This document shows, piece after piece, positions 25,436 through 33,487 of a stretch of DNA of 64,000 nucleotides. A program made the position numbers and the translations under genes. Every line of letters starts with the position of its first letter. Positions within the stretch are counted from its first letter, which is position 1. This stretch comes from Neisseria dentiae. Its GTDB lineage: Bacteria; Pseudomonadota; Gammaproteobacteria; Burkholderiales; Neisseriaceae. A model generated the notes under the pieces. The model saw nothing but the letters and a program-made list of their open reading frames with translations, was not told where the DNA came from and did no database searches. The stretch is taken from assembly GCF_024580525.1 (NCBI RefSeq), contig NZ_JANIKQ010000006.1, positions 62,001-126,000 on the forward strand. The letters run 5' to 3'.

Positions 25436-25798
25436 ATGAAACCGCTGAAACGCCACCCCGATTTAATCGAACGCTCGCGCGAACACCATCATTCGCTGGC
25501 ATTGTGCGTGCGTATTCTGCGCAACCCCGCCGATAACCATCAGGCCGACATCGAAGCCCACCTGCCTGACTTGCTGGCGCATTTTTCTGCCGAAGAAAAC
25601 CAGTTCGCCCCGCTCTGGCCCAAGCTCGACCCTGCCCTGCGCGCACGCTTCGAGGCCGACCACCGCCAACTGCGCGCAATGGCCGCCGCGCCGCAATACG
25701 GCAGCGAAGCATGGAACACCGGGTTTGCGCGCACGCTGCGCGACCACGCCCGTTTTGAAGAGCGCGAGCTGTTTCCTGCCGCCGAACCGTTTTTGTAA
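25436..25798 (+). CDS. Hemerythrin-like (HHE) domain protein
   Basis: A 120-residue four-helix protein. Metal ligand candidates are in LIERSREHHHSLAL, HLPDLLAHFSAEENQFAPLW, ADHRQLRAM and LRDHARFEERELFP, in the H...HxxxE...H...HxxxE order of HHE domains. Such proteins bind a di-iron centre and are often tied to NO or oxygen stress and iron-sulfur repair. I chose the ATG at 25436, because an earlier in-frame ATG lies inside the palindromic operator. It sits between nsrR (divergent) and nnrS (same strand, 87-base gap with a DUS), so it belongs to an NO-response cluster. Confidence 0.85.
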   Translation: MKPLKRHPDLIERSREHHHSLALCVRILRNPADNHQADIEAHLPDLLAHFSAEENQFAPLWPKLDPALRARFEADHRQLRAMAAAPQYGSEAWNTGFARTLRDHARFEERELFPAAEPFL

Positions 25799-25885
25799 AG
25801 CCCCCCAACTTTTCAGACGGCCTGCCATGCACGCCGTAAGCCGTCTGAAAACTTTCTGCCGTTTAACATTATTTCAGGAACCGCC

Positions 25886-27040
25886 ATGAACGCTTTTTTC
25901 GACCGCCCGGTGTGGGCGATGGCCTTTAGGCCGTTTTATCCGCTGGCCGCGATTTTCGGCGCACTGTCGGTGCTGCTGTGGGGCTTGGGTTATCAGGGCA
26001 CGGCAGAGCTGCCTTCGCTCTATTGGCACGCCCATGAAATGATTTGGGGCTATGCAGGCGCGGTGGTGGTGGGCTTTCTGTTAACCGCCGTCGCCACTTG
26101 GACGGGGCAGCCGCCTACGCGCGGTGCCGCGCTGGCGGGTTTGGTCGCCTGCTGGCTGGTGGCGCGGGTGTCGTTGTATTTTCCGCACGGCACGGCTTTA
26201 AGCGGCGTCGCGGGAACGGTGTTTTTTTGGTATGCGGCGGTGTGTTTGGCTTTGCCGGTTATCCGCAGCCGCAATTCGCGCAACTATATCGCGGTGGCCG
26301 CCCTGTTTGTGTTCGGCCTGACCCATGCGTTGTTCCACCTTTATTTAAAGCCGTTTCACGCCGCCGCCCTGCTTAACGGCCTGATGGCGGGCCTGATGAT
26401 GGTGGCGGGCTTTATCGGCTTGGTGGGTATGCGGATTATGCCGTTCTTCACCGCCAAACGTTTGAATATCCCGCAGGTTGCCACGCCCTCTTGGGTGGCA
26501 TTGTCGGCTTTGCTGCTGCCTATGCTTGCGGCTGTGCTGATGATGCTGCAAACCGCCCTGCCCGCGGCCGCCGTAGCGGCGATGGCGGCGGGCATTATCA
26601 ATGTGGTGCAGGTGTGGCGCTGGTGGAACGGCAAAGTGTTGCGCGAGCCTATGCTGTGGGTGTTGTTTGCGGGTTATCTGTTTACCGCGCTCGGCCTGAT
26701 TGCCAGCGGCGCGGCGCAATGGCAGCCGGCCTATCTGAGTTTGGGCGTGCACCTGACCGGCGTGGGCGGCATCGGCCTGCTCACCGTGGGCATGATGGCG
26801 CGCACCGCGCTGGGACACACCGGCAGATCCATCTACCCCGCGCCCGCATCGGTAACGGCGGCTTTTTGGCTGATGGCTGCCGCCGCTTTGGTGCGCGCCG
26901 CCGTTGCGTTTTCAAGCGGCACGGCCTATACCCACGGCATCCGCTTTTCGGCCGTTTTATTCGCCTTATCGCTGCTCTTGTATGCCTGGCGTTATACCCC
27001 GTGGCTGCTCTCGCCCCGCGCCGACGGCAAGGCCGGATGA
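25886..27040 (+). CDS. nnrS: NnrS family NO-response membrane protein
   Basis: A 384-residue integral membrane protein of the NnrS family with about twelve hydrophobic segments. It begins VWAMAFRPFYPLAAIFGALS, and LYWHAHEMIWGYAGAVVVGFLLTAV is the family hallmark with heme-ligand type histidines. GLVGMRIMPFFTAKRLN and GMMARTALGHTGR follow later. NnrS proteins are heme- and copper-containing and relieve NO stress, though the reaction is not settled. AGGA precedes the ATG. Expression with the hemerythrin-like gene under NsrR is likely from position. Confidence 0.95.
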   Translation: MNAFFDRPVWAMAFRPFYPLAAIFGALSVLLWGLGYQGTAELPSLYWHAHEMIWGYAGAVVVGFLLTAVATWTGQPPTRGAALAGLVACWLVARVSLYFPHGTALSGVAGTVFFWYAAVCLALPVIRSRNSRNYIAVAALFVFGLTHALFHLYLKPFHAAALLNGLMAGLMMVAGFIGLVGMRIMPFFTAKRLNIPQVATPSWVALSALLLPMLAAVLMMLQTALPAAAVAAMAAGIINVVQVWRWWNGKVLREPMLWVLFAGYLFTALGLIASGAAQWQPAYLSLGVHLTGVGGIGLLTVGMMARTALGHTGRSIYPAPASVTAAFWLMAAAALVRAAVAFSSGTAYTHGIRFSAVLFALSLLLYAWRYTPWLLSPRADGKAG

Positions 27041-27074
27041 GGCGTCCGGCCGCTTAAAACGACTGTTTTGTTTG

Positions 27075-27111
27075 AGGCCGTCTGAAAAAATCCGCCTTTT
27101 CAGACGGCCTG
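27075..27111 (+). terminator. Inverted DUS-pair terminator after nnrS
   Basis: AGGCCGTCTGAAAA and TTTTCAGACGGCCT face each other 35 bases after the nnrS stop. Confidence 0.85.
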
Positions 27112-27164
27112 CATGGTTTTAAACTTAAGCCTTTTCCAACCCGCCTTCCACCGAGGATTCCATC

Positions 27165-28208
27165 ATGTCCAACCGCATTAAAGCCGGCATTGTCGGCGCC
27201 ACCGGCTACACCGGCGTAGAGCTGCTGCGCCTGCTTGCCGCCCACCCCGACGTTGAAGTTTGCGCCGTAACCAGCCGCAGCGAAGCCGGCATCGCCGTAG
27301 CCGATTATTTCCCCAGCCTGCGCGGGGTGTATGACTTGGCGTTCCAAACGCCCGACGAAGCCGGTTTGGCACAATGCGACGTGGTGTTTTTCGCCACCCC
27401 CAACGGCGTGGCCATGAAAGAAGCGCCCGCGCTGCTCGCGCAAGGCGTGCGCGTGGTGGATTTGTCGGCCGACTACCGCCTGCAAGATATTCCCGTTTGG
27501 GAAAAATGGTACGGCATGGCGCACGCAAGCCCCGAAACCGTTGCCCACGCCGTGTACGGCTTGAGCGAAATGAACCGCGACGGCATCGCCCGGGCACAAT
27601 TGGTGGCCAACCCCGGCTGCTATCCCACCTGCGTTTCCCTCGCCCTTCTGCCCTTATTGAAAGCAGGCCGTCTGAAAGAAAACATGCCGCTGATTGCCGA
27701 CTGCAAATCCGGCGTTTCCGGCGCGGGCCGCAAAGCCAACGTGGGCACGCTGTTTTGCGAAGCGGGCGACAACTTCAAAGCCTACGGTGTGGGCGGCCAC
27801 CGCCACCTGCCCGAAATCAAACAAACCATCAGCGCTCTGCAAAGCAACGTGGCCGAAGGTTTGGTGTTCGTGCCCCACCTCACGCCGATGATACGGGGTA
27901 TGCAGGCCACCATGTATCTGCACCTGCACGAAGGCACCGACCCCCACGAACTCTTGGCCGGCTTCTACCGCAACAGCCCGTTTGTCGACATCATGCCGCC
28001 GGGCAGCACGCCCGAAACCCGCAGCGTGTGCGGCGCCAACCTCTGCCGCATCAGCGTGCAGCAGGCGCCGCAAAGCAACGTGTGGATTGTGTTGTCGGTT
28101 ATCGACAATCTGGTGAAAGGTGCGGCCGGGCAAGCCGTGCAAAACATGAACATCATGTTCGGCTTCAATGAAAAAGCCGGCCTGCACAATGCACCGCTGC
28201 TGCCCTAA
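27165..28208 (+). CDS. argC: N-acetyl-gamma-glutamyl-phosphate reductase
   Basis: The third enzyme of arginine synthesis: it reduces N-acetylglutamyl phosphate to the semialdehyde with NADPH. The 347-residue protein starts with the nucleotide-binding [21 protein letters not shown] and has the active-site cysteine in [35 protein letters not shown] and [10 protein letters not shown] are family motifs. GAGGA precedes the ATG. One DUS lies inside the gene (27664). It appears monocistronic; no other arg gene is nearby. Confidence 0.98.
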   Translation: MSNRIKAGIVGATGYTGVELLRLLAAHPDVEVCAVTSRSEAGIAVADYFPSLRGVYDLAFQTPDEAGLAQCDVVFFATPNGVAMKEAPALLAQGVRVVDLSADYRLQDIPVWEKWYGMAHASPETVAHAVYGLSEMNRDGIARAQLVANPGCYPTCVSLALLPLLKAGRLKENMPLIADCKSGVSGAGRKANVGTLFCEAGDNFKAYGVGGHRHLPEIKQTISALQSNVAEGLVFVPHLTPMIRGMQATMYLHLHEGTDPHELLAGFYRNSPFVDIMPPGSTPETRSVCGANLCRISVQQAPQSNVWIVLSVIDNLVKGAAGQAVQNMNIMFGFNEKAGLHNAPLLP

Positions 28209-28332
28209 CCCGGCAAAGCGCGTATCGTGCGGATTCACTTAACTTCCGCTACGGCGTTGCTGCCTTTGTATCGGAAATTAATTGAATCCACTATAATCTT
28301 ATCTTTACACCCATAACTTTCAGGAACCGAGC

Positions 28333-28641
28333 ATGAGCATCCAAGAGCAGATTAAAGAAGTGGTTACCACCCACCGCGTGGTATTGTTTATGAAAGGCAC
28401 CAAGCAGTTTCCGCAATGCGGTTTCTCTTCGCGCGCCGTGCAGATTCTGCAAGCCGCAGGCTGTGAAGATTTCGTTACCGTTAACGTGCTGGAAAACGAA
28501 GCCGTGCGCCAAGGCATCAAGGAATACAGCAACTGGCCGACGATTCCGCAGCTGTATATCAACGGCGAATTCATGGGCGGCTCGGACATCATGATGGAAA
28601 TGTTTGAAGCAGGCGAACTGCAAGAAGCATTGAAAGCCTAA
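28333..28641 (+). CDS. grxD: Monothiol glutaredoxin Grx4 (GrxD)
   Basis: A 102-residue CGFS-type glutaredoxin. The active-site motif is in MKGTKQFPQCGFSSRAVQIL. WPTIPQLYINGEFMGGSDIMMEMF supplies the glutathione-binding TVP-like loop and the GGxD motif. Such proteins carry [2Fe-2S] clusters for transfer to client proteins, consistent with erpA elsewhere in the window. AGGA lies before the ATG and a TATAAT box is at 28292-28297. A DUS-pair terminator follows directly, so it is probably a single-gene unit. Confidence 0.97.
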   Translation: MSIQEQIKEVVTTHRVVLFMKGTKQFPQCGFSSRAVQILQAAGCEDFVTVNVLENEAVRQGIKEYSNWPTIPQLYINGEFMGGSDIMMEMFEAGELQEALKA

Positions 28642-28661
28642 TCTCCAACCCGTTAAAAACT

Positions 28662-28696
28662 TCAGGCCGTCTGAAACACACTTTCAGACGGCCTGA
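28662..28696 (+). terminator. Inverted DUS-pair terminator after grxD
   Basis: TCAGGCCGTCTGAAA and TTTCAGACGGCCTGA face each other 20 bases after the grxD stop. Confidence 0.85.
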
Positions 28697-28781
28697 AACC
28701 TTTAATCGGTTATAATCGCCGTTTTCCTTCGCCGCACGCGGTTCGCAATCCATCCCGCGACAACAAAACTAGGAACCCGCC

Positions 28782-29450
28782 ATGAACCCTCAAAAAGCCG
28801 TGGTCGTCTTTTCAGGCGGCCAGGATTCCACCACCTGCCTGATTCAGGCCATCCGCCGATACGGCAGCGACAACGTTGAAGCCATCACCTTCCGATACGG
28901 CCAGCGCCACGCCATCGAGCTGGAACGCGCCCGCCGGATCGCCCAAGATTTGGGCGTACGCCAAACCGTTCTCGATTTGAGCCTGATGCAGCAAATCACC
29001 CACAACGCGCTGATGGACGAAACCGCCGAAATCCAAGCCCCCGCAGGCGGCCTGCCCAACACCTTCGTCGACGGCCGCAACGCCCTGTTTCTGCTTTATG
29101 CCGCCATCTACGCCAAAAGCCGTAACGCCCGCCATCTGATTACCGGTGTGTGCGAAACTGACTTTTCCGGCTACCCCGACTGCCGCGACATCTTCATCAA
29201 ATCGATGAACGTAACCCTCAATCTGGCGATGGACTACGATTTCCAAATCCACACGCCGCTGATGTACCTCACCAAAGCGCAAACCTGGGCGCTGGCCGAC
29301 GAGTTAGGCTGTTTGGACTATATCCGCGAACACACCCACACCTGCTACCATGGTGTGGCGGGCGGCTGCGGCGAATGCCCGAGCTGCGTGCTGCGCGAGC
29401 GCGGGCTGGCCGAATATTTGGCGCAAAAAGCCGCCGCCCCAACCGCATAG
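28782..29450 (+). CDS. queC: 7-cyano-7-deazaguanine synthase
   Basis: Makes preQ0 from carboxydeazaguanine with ATP and ammonia, for queuosine in tRNA. The 222-residue protein has the PP-loop [18 protein letters not shown] at the start and the zinc site [18 protein letters not shown] near the end, as well as [16 protein letters not shown]. It is the first gene of a five-gene unit, queC-DUF1543-queD-DUF1304-queE, all on the plus strand with short gaps or overlaps. A TATAAT at 28711-28716 may be its promoter. Confidence 0.98.
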   Translation: MNPQKAVVVFSGGQDSTTCLIQAIRRYGSDNVEAITFRYGQRHAIELERARRIAQDLGVRQTVLDLSLMQQITHNALMDETAEIQAPAGGLPNTFVDGRNALFLLYAAIYAKSRNARHLITGVCETDFSGYPDCRDIFIKSMNVTLNLAMDYDFQIHTPLMYLTKAQTWALADELGCLDYIREHTHTCYHGVAGGCGECPSCVLRERGLAEYLAQKAAAPTA

Positions 29451-29477
29451 CCCGATAAATCCACAAGGAGCAAGCAT

Positions 29478-29978
29478 ATGAAGCAGTTGCACATGTTTTA
29501 TCTCGGCGGCAACGCAGGCCGCTCGAACATCGAAGTACACGACATCCAGTTTGCCGTATGCAGCGATTACCGCGAAGCCGTGCCCGAATTGAAAGCCGCC
29601 TGGTTCGGCGATACGGATAAAATCCATATCGACGGCTGGCGGGTTGTGGATTGGGCGGACGGCTACGATGTCAAACTGTCGGACAGGCCGTCTGAAAGCC
29701 CGCTGCGCTTGTATTTTGTGAATGTCGGCGGCTACGTCGCAGGCCGATTGGCGGAAGCGCACGCCTTTGATTTATTTGTGGCGGAAAACGCCGGCGAAGC
29801 CAAACAGAAAGCCCTGCAAAAACTGCTGCCCGATTATCTGCACCAACACAAAGACAACCTGAAAGATGTCGATAACCTGTTGGAACTAAACGAAATCGGC
29901 GGCTTTTACATCCGCTTGGAAAGCAATCCTGACGGCAAGGCCGCCGAGATCGGTTTCCAAGGTTATCTGCCGATTTAA
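29478..29978 (+). CDS. DUF1543 domain protein in the queuosine operon
   Basis: A 166-residue protein that begins MKQLHMFYLGGNAGRSNIEVHD, the start typical of DUF1543 proteins. It contains DIQFAVCSDYREAVPELKAAWFG and a second half, RLYFVNVGGYVAGRLAEAH, that looks like a repeat of the first. No catalytic motif stands out, and there is no signal peptide or membrane segment. AAGGAG precedes the ATG, 27 bases after the queC stop. A DUS inside the gene codes DRPSESP. The family has no known function; co-transcription with que genes is the only clue. Confidence 0.85.
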   Translation: MKQLHMFYLGGNAGRSNIEVHDIQFAVCSDYREAVPELKAAWFGDTDKIHIDGWRVVDWADGYDVKLSDRPSESPLRLYFVNVGGYVAGRLAEAHAFDLFVAENAGEAKQKALQKLLPDYLHQHKDNLKDVDNLLELNEIGGFYIRLESNPDGKAAEIGFQGYLPI

Positions 29979-30000
29979 TTCCACCATCAGAACATTAAAA

Positions 30001-30032
30001 AATGCCTGTCTGAAAAAGTTCAGACAGGCATC
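30001..30032 (+). terminator. Hairpin made of a variant DUS pair (GCCTGTCTGAA)
   Basis: AATGCCTGTCTGAA and TTCAGACAGGCAT face each other between the DUF1543 gene and queD. Both arms carry the same extra T relative to GCCGTCTGAA, so the stem is intact while the local DUS is not. The arms equal TGCCTGTCTGAA, which I recall as the DUS dialect of Neisseria wadsworthii. It would act as a partial terminator within the operon. Confidence 0.75.
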
Positions 30033-30044
30033 CGCAAGCCGCCT

Positions 30045-30482
30045 ATGAAAATCACCAAAATCTTCACCTTCGATTCCTCCCATATGCTCGACGGCCACGA
30101 CGGCAAATGCCAAAACCTGCACGGCCACACTTATTCGCTCGAAATCACCGTTTCAGACAGCCTGATCGAAGCAGGCGCCAAAGCGGGCATGGTAATGGAT
30201 TTCGCCGACTTGAAAACCATTGTCAAACAAACCGTTATCGAGCCGTTCGACCATGCCTTCATCTACCACGGCGGCAACGCGCGCGAAAGCCAAATCGCCG
30301 CCTTGCTGGAGGGCTGGCAGATGAAAACCCTGCGCCTAAACCGCCGCACCACCGCCGAAAACCTGAGCGTGGAAATTTACGGCCGTCTGAAAACCGCCGG
30401 CCTGCCCGTGTGCAGCGTCAAACTGTGGGAAACGCCCGCCTCGTGCGCCGAATATGAAGGAACTAAACCATGCAAACCTTAG
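30045..30482 (+). CDS. queD: 6-carboxy-5,6,7,8-tetrahydropterin synthase
   Basis: Converts dihydroneopterin triphosphate to carboxytetrahydropterin, the step before QueE. The 145-residue protein has the zinc histidines in FDSSHMLDGHDGKCQNLHGH, with the catalytic cysteine in GKCQN. MVMDFADLKTIVKQTVIEPFDHAF and RRTTAENLSVEIY are T-fold motifs, with the binding glutamate in KLWETPASCAEY. It overlaps the next gene by 13 bases. A DUS lies inside at 30382. Confidence 0.97.
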   Translation: MKITKIFTFDSSHMLDGHDGKCQNLHGHTYSLEITVSDSLIEAGAKAGMVMDFADLKTIVKQTVIEPFDHAFIYHGGNARESQIAALLEGWQMKTLRLNRRTTAENLSVEIYGRLKTAGLPVCSVKLWETPASCAEYEGTKPCKP

Positions 30483-30841
30483 CAACCGTATTGGCCTTAA
30501 TCGTGGCCGCCGAACATTTTTATATTATGTATCTCGAAATGTGCAAAATCCCCAGCCCGCAAACCGCGCGCATTTTCGGCCTGCCCGAGGAATTTATGCA
30601 GCAAAAGCGCGTGCAGGTGATGTTCAGCAACCAAGGGCTGTATAACGGCTTTCTGGCCGCCGGCATCGTATGGGCGCAGTTTTTCGCGCCGGAAAACGCC
30701 GGCACCGAAGCCACCTTGCTGTTTCTCGGCTTCGTGATAACCGCCGCCCTTTGGGGAGCCGTTACCTCAAACAAAGGGATTCTCATCAAACAGGGCTTGC
30801 CCGCACTGTTGGCGTTTCTGGCCGTGTGGGGCGCGGCATGA
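30470..30841 (+). CDS. DUF1304 family membrane protein in the queuosine operon
   Basis: A 123-residue protein with four hydrophobic segments: LATVLALIVAAEHFYIMYLEM, GLYNGFLAAGIVWAQFF, ATLLFLGFVITAALWGAV and LPALLAFLAVWGAA. EHFYIMYLEM and KRVQVMFSNQGLYNGFLA are hallmarks of DUF1304. The family has no known activity. Its ATG lies inside the end of queD and its stop overlaps the queE start (ATGA), so translation of all three is coupled. A transport role for a deazapurine precursor is conceivable but only a guess from position. Confidence 0.88.
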   Translation: MQTLATVLALIVAAEHFYIMYLEMCKIPSPQTARIFGLPEEFMQQKRVQVMFSNQGLYNGFLAAGIVWAQFFAPENAGTEATLLFLGFVITAALWGAVTSNKGILIKQGLPALLAFLAVWGAA

Positions 30842-31470
30842 CCGAAATCCGCCCCGAAAACCCCGCATACCGCATCGTCGAAATTTTCGAGAGCCTGCAA
30901 GGCGAAGGCTACAACACCGGCATGAGCGCCGTGTTTATCCGCTTGGGCAAATGTAATCTTGCCTGTGCCTGGTGCGACACCGATTACCTCACGTTCACGA
31001 TGATGAGCCTGGCGGATATTTTAGGCCGTCTGAAAAGTTATACCGCCCGCAACATCATCATCACCGGCGGCGAGCCGACCATACAGCCTCATTTGGAAGT
31101 GTTGCTCGATGCCTTGAAATCGGCCGGCTACCGGCTGTACATCGAAACCAACGGGTTGAATCCCGCGCCGCCGCAAATCGATTATGTGGCCGCCAGCCCG
31201 AAAGCCTGCTATGCGGCCAAGTATGAACAGCAGTGCATCAAACAGGCGGACGAAGTGCGCATTGTGGCCGATGGTAACGTGCTGGCGTTTTGCGCGGCGA
31301 TGGAGCAGAAAATCCGTGCCGAGCATTATTATCTTTCGCCCTGCGAGCAAAACGGCGAAATGAATATCTACGACACCATCCGCCAAATCGGCCTGTTAAA
31401 CAGCCGCCCCGATGCCGCCGTGCATTGGCAATTGAGCGTGCAGACGCACAAATGGGCGGGGATTGAATAG
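30838..31470 (+). CDS. queE: 7-carboxy-7-deazaguanine synthase
   Basis: A radical SAM enzyme of 210 residues that contracts carboxytetrahydropterin to carboxydeazaguanine. The cluster motif is CNLACAWC (CxxxCxxC), preceded by SLQGEGYNTGMSAVFIRLGK. The SAM glycine motif IITGGEPTIQPHLE and IETNGLNPAP follow. I start at the ATG at 30838, which overlaps the DUF1304 stop in ATGA; the frame is open further upstream but that part is the other gene's shadow. A DUS lies inside at 31023. It completes queC, queD and queE in one operon; folE and queF are not here. Confidence 0.97.
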   Translation: MTEIRPENPAYRIVEIFESLQGEGYNTGMSAVFIRLGKCNLACAWCDTDYLTFTMMSLADILGRLKSYTARNIIITGGEPTIQPHLEVLLDALKSAGYRLYIETNGLNPAPPQIDYVAASPKACYAAKYEQQCIKQADEVRIVADGNVLAFCAAMEQKIRAEHYYLSPCEQNGEMNIYDTIRQIGLLNSRPDAAVHWQLSVQTHKWAGIE

Positions 31471-31509
31471 GGCGGCGGAAAAAACAGGCCGTCTGAAACA
31501 CCCGATCGC

Positions 31510-31588
31510 CGTCATACTCGGGCTTGACCCGAGTATCTTATTGATTGGAAAGAAACAGCAGATATTTGCATCCGACCCGGGTGTAATG
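31510..31588. repeat. Paired palindromic repeat, right half decayed
   Basis: The left half CGTCATACTCGGGCTTGACC (continuing CGAGTATC) is intact. After a 27-base spacer the right half reads GATATTTGCATCCGACCCGG and has lost its symmetry. It is a member of the family seen intact at 59738-59814. Confidence 0.7.
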
Positions 31589-31630
31589 GTAAATAATTTT
31601 TAGCGGTGTTTTTTTGAATTTAAAAAAGTA

Positions 31631-31664
31631 TCAGGCCGTCTGAAACCCTTCAGACGGCCTGTTT
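31631..31664 (-). terminator. Inverted DUS-pair terminator of the ABC importer genes
   Basis: CAGGCCGTCTGAAA and TTCAGACGGCCTG face each other 18 bases after the ATPase stop on the minus strand. Confidence 0.8.
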
Positions 31665-31681
31665 ATCCACCATGCCCCGCT

Positions 31682-32476
31682 TCAATCCAGCAACAAAGCA
31701 TCGTCCGACACTTTCTCGCCGCGGGTCTGCTCGAACAAATCCAGCAGATCGGGCACATCCATGCCCGCGCGCTGCTCTCCCGCAACGTCCAGCACCACTT
31801 TGCCGCGGTGCAGCATAACGGTGCGGCTGCCGTGGTCGAGGGCTTGGCGCATGGAATGGGTAACCATCATCGCCGTCAGTTTGTTTTCGGCGATAATCTG
31901 GTCGGTCAGCTCCAGCACGAAAGCGGCGGTTTTCGGGTCGAGTGCGGCGGTGTGTTCGTCGAGCAGCAGGATTTTGCTCGGCTGCAAACTGGCCATCAGC
32001 AGGCTCACAGCTTGGCGCTGGCCGCCCGAAAGCAGGCCGATGCGGTCGGTGAGGCGGTTTTCCAAACCGAGTTTCAACACGGCGAGCTTTTCGCGAAACA
32101 GCTCGCGGTTGGCCTTGTTCAACGCAAACTTCAAGCCTCTCTTGCGGCCGCGCGAATACGCCAGCGCCATGTTTTCTTCGATGCTCAGCGCTTCGCAGGT
32201 GCCCGCCAGCGGGTCTTGGAACACGCGCGCCACCAAATGGGCGCGTTTGTGCGCGGGCAGGCGGGTAACGTCTTGGCCGTCGATACGGATGCTGCCGCTG
32301 TCCACCGGTAAATCGCCGCTGATGGCATTGAGAAAAGTGGATTTGCCCGCGCCGTTGCTGCCGATAACGGTAACGAATTCGCCGTCTCGGATATGCAGGC
32401 TCATGCCGCGCATGGCGGGGTTTTCAATCGGTGTGCCCGCATTAAAGGTTACTTTCAAATTATCGGCGCGCATCAT
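31682..32476 (-). CDS. ABC transporter ATP-binding protein (TrpZ-like)
   Basis: A 264-residue ATPase. Walker A is VIGSNGAGKSTFLNAISG, the signature is GLLSGGQRQAVSLLMA and Walker B is ILLLDEHTAALDPK, followed by the switch histidine in MMVTHSMRQALDHG. It overlaps the permease stop by four bases (ATGA), so the two are coupled. With the permease and the lipoprotein upstream it forms a three-gene importer. The family resembles TrpXYZ and branched-chain amino acid type systems; the substrate is not shown by sequence. Confidence 0.92.
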   Translation of the reverse strand: MMRADNLKVTFNAGTPIENPAMRGMSLHIRDGEFVTVIGSNGAGKSTFLNAISGDLPVDSGSIRIDGQDVTRLPAHKRAHLVARVFQDPLAGTCEALSIEENMALAYSRGRKRGLKFALNKANRELFREKLAVLKLGLENRLTDRIGLLSGGQRQAVSLLMASLQPSKILLLDEHTAALDPKTAAFVLELTDQIIAENKLTAMMVTHSMRQALDHGSRTVMLHRGKVVLDVAGEQRAGMDVPDLLDLFEQTRGEKVSDDALLLD

Positions 32477-33378
32477 GATGTGGTTTTCCTTGTAAGCGAG
32501 CGTTTAACCGCCGGCAGGCGCAGGGCGATAACCACCAGCACGGCGGTAATCAGGTTCAAATCGGTCGGGCGCACGCCCAAACTTTGCAGAAATTCGTTGC
32601 CCAAGGCAAAAGCAATCAGCAGGCGGTACACCAGCGCGCCCACGATGGCGGCCAGCGTGATAAAGATAATGCGTTTGCTGCTCAGCAGGTTCTCGCCGAT
32701 AATCACCGCCGCCAAACCGATAACGATGGTGCCGATACCGCTGGCCAAATCGGCGCTGCCCGTGGTTTGGGCGAACAGCGCGCCGCCCAAAGCAATCAGG
32801 GCATTGGAAATCGCCATGCCGAGCACCACCATTTTCGAGGTGGCCACGCCTTGCGCCTTGGCCATACGTGCGTTTACGCCGGTGGCGCGCATGGCCAAAC
32901 CGGTTTTGGTGTTGAAAAACCAATCGAGCAGCAGTTTGGCGACGACCACAAAGCCGGCGATAATCAGCGGCTGCACCCAAAACTGGTTGCTGAAATCGGC
33001 GGCCACAAACGGCTCAAACACGCTCGGTGCGCCGATCAGCGGAATATTGGGCGTGCCGCCGGTAATCCGCAGGTTAACCGAATACAGCGCCACCATCACC
33101 AAAATGCTGGCCAAAAGCGGCAGAATTTTCAACGACACGTTCAACCACGCCGTTATCATGCCCGCACAAGCGCCAGCCGCCGCACCGGCCAGGCAGGCCA
33201 GCCACGGGTTGACACCCGAACCCACGCATACGGCAAACACCACCGCGCCCAAAGGGAAGCTGCCGTCGGCAGTCAGATCGGGGAAATCGAGAATGCGGAA
33301 CGAAATCAGCACGCCCAGCGCCACCAGCGCATAAATCAGGCCGGCTTCGATACCGCCGAAAAAAGCAATCAAGCTCAT
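32473..33378 (-). CDS. ABC transporter permease (LivH/TrpY-like)
   Basis: A 301-residue permease with eight or nine hydrophobic segments. It starts MSLIAFFGGIEAGLIYALVA and has the family motif ILDFPDLTADGSFPLGA (compare LTVEG in branched-chain permeases). GMAISNALIALGGALFAQTTG is typical of the coupling region. The protein ends in a basic tail (KRSLTRKTTS). It lies 110 bases after the binding-protein gene, beyond a DUS palindrome and a small hairpin, and is coupled to the ATPase gene. Confidence 0.92.
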   Translation of the reverse strand: MSLIAFFGGIEAGLIYALVALGVLISFRILDFPDLTADGSFPLGAVVFAVCVGSGVNPWLACLAGAAAGACAGMITAWLNVSLKILPLLASILVMVALYSVNLRITGGTPNIPLIGAPSVFEPFVAADFSNQFWVQPLIIAGFVVVAKLLLDWFFNTKTGLAMRATGVNARMAKAQGVATSKMVVLGMAISNALIALGGALFAQTTGSADLASGIGTIVIGLAAVIIGENLLSSKRIIFITLAAIVGALVYRLLIAFALGNEFLQSLGVRPTDLNLITAVLVVIALRLPAVKRSLTRKTTS

Positions 33379-33395
33379 GTTTGGTCAAACTTTCT

Positions 33396-33436
33396 TTCAG
33401 GTTGCCTGTGTTTTCAGACGGCCGTCTGAAAACACA
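33396..33436. repeat. Overlapping head-to-head DUS palindrome with a variant DUS beside it
   Basis: Two DUS copies share their GGCC centre and form a 30-base perfect palindrome without loop (33407-33436). Immediately to the left, TTCAGGTTGCCT (complement AGGCAACCTGAA) looks like a DUS of another Neisseriaceae dialect with one mismatch. Confidence 0.65.
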
Positions 33437-33440
33437 ATCA

Positions 33441-33459
33441 GCCAACCTTTGCGGTTGGC
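33441..33459 (-). terminator. Small hairpin GCCAACC/GGTTGGC after the binding-protein gene
   Basis: A seven-base stem with a five-base loop, 29 bases after the binding-protein stop on the minus strand. With the adjoining DUS palindrome it may reduce read-through into the permease gene, a usual way to keep binding protein in excess. Confidence 0.5.
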
Positions 33460-33487
33460 CAATCGTTTATCAAACCGAATCAACCGG

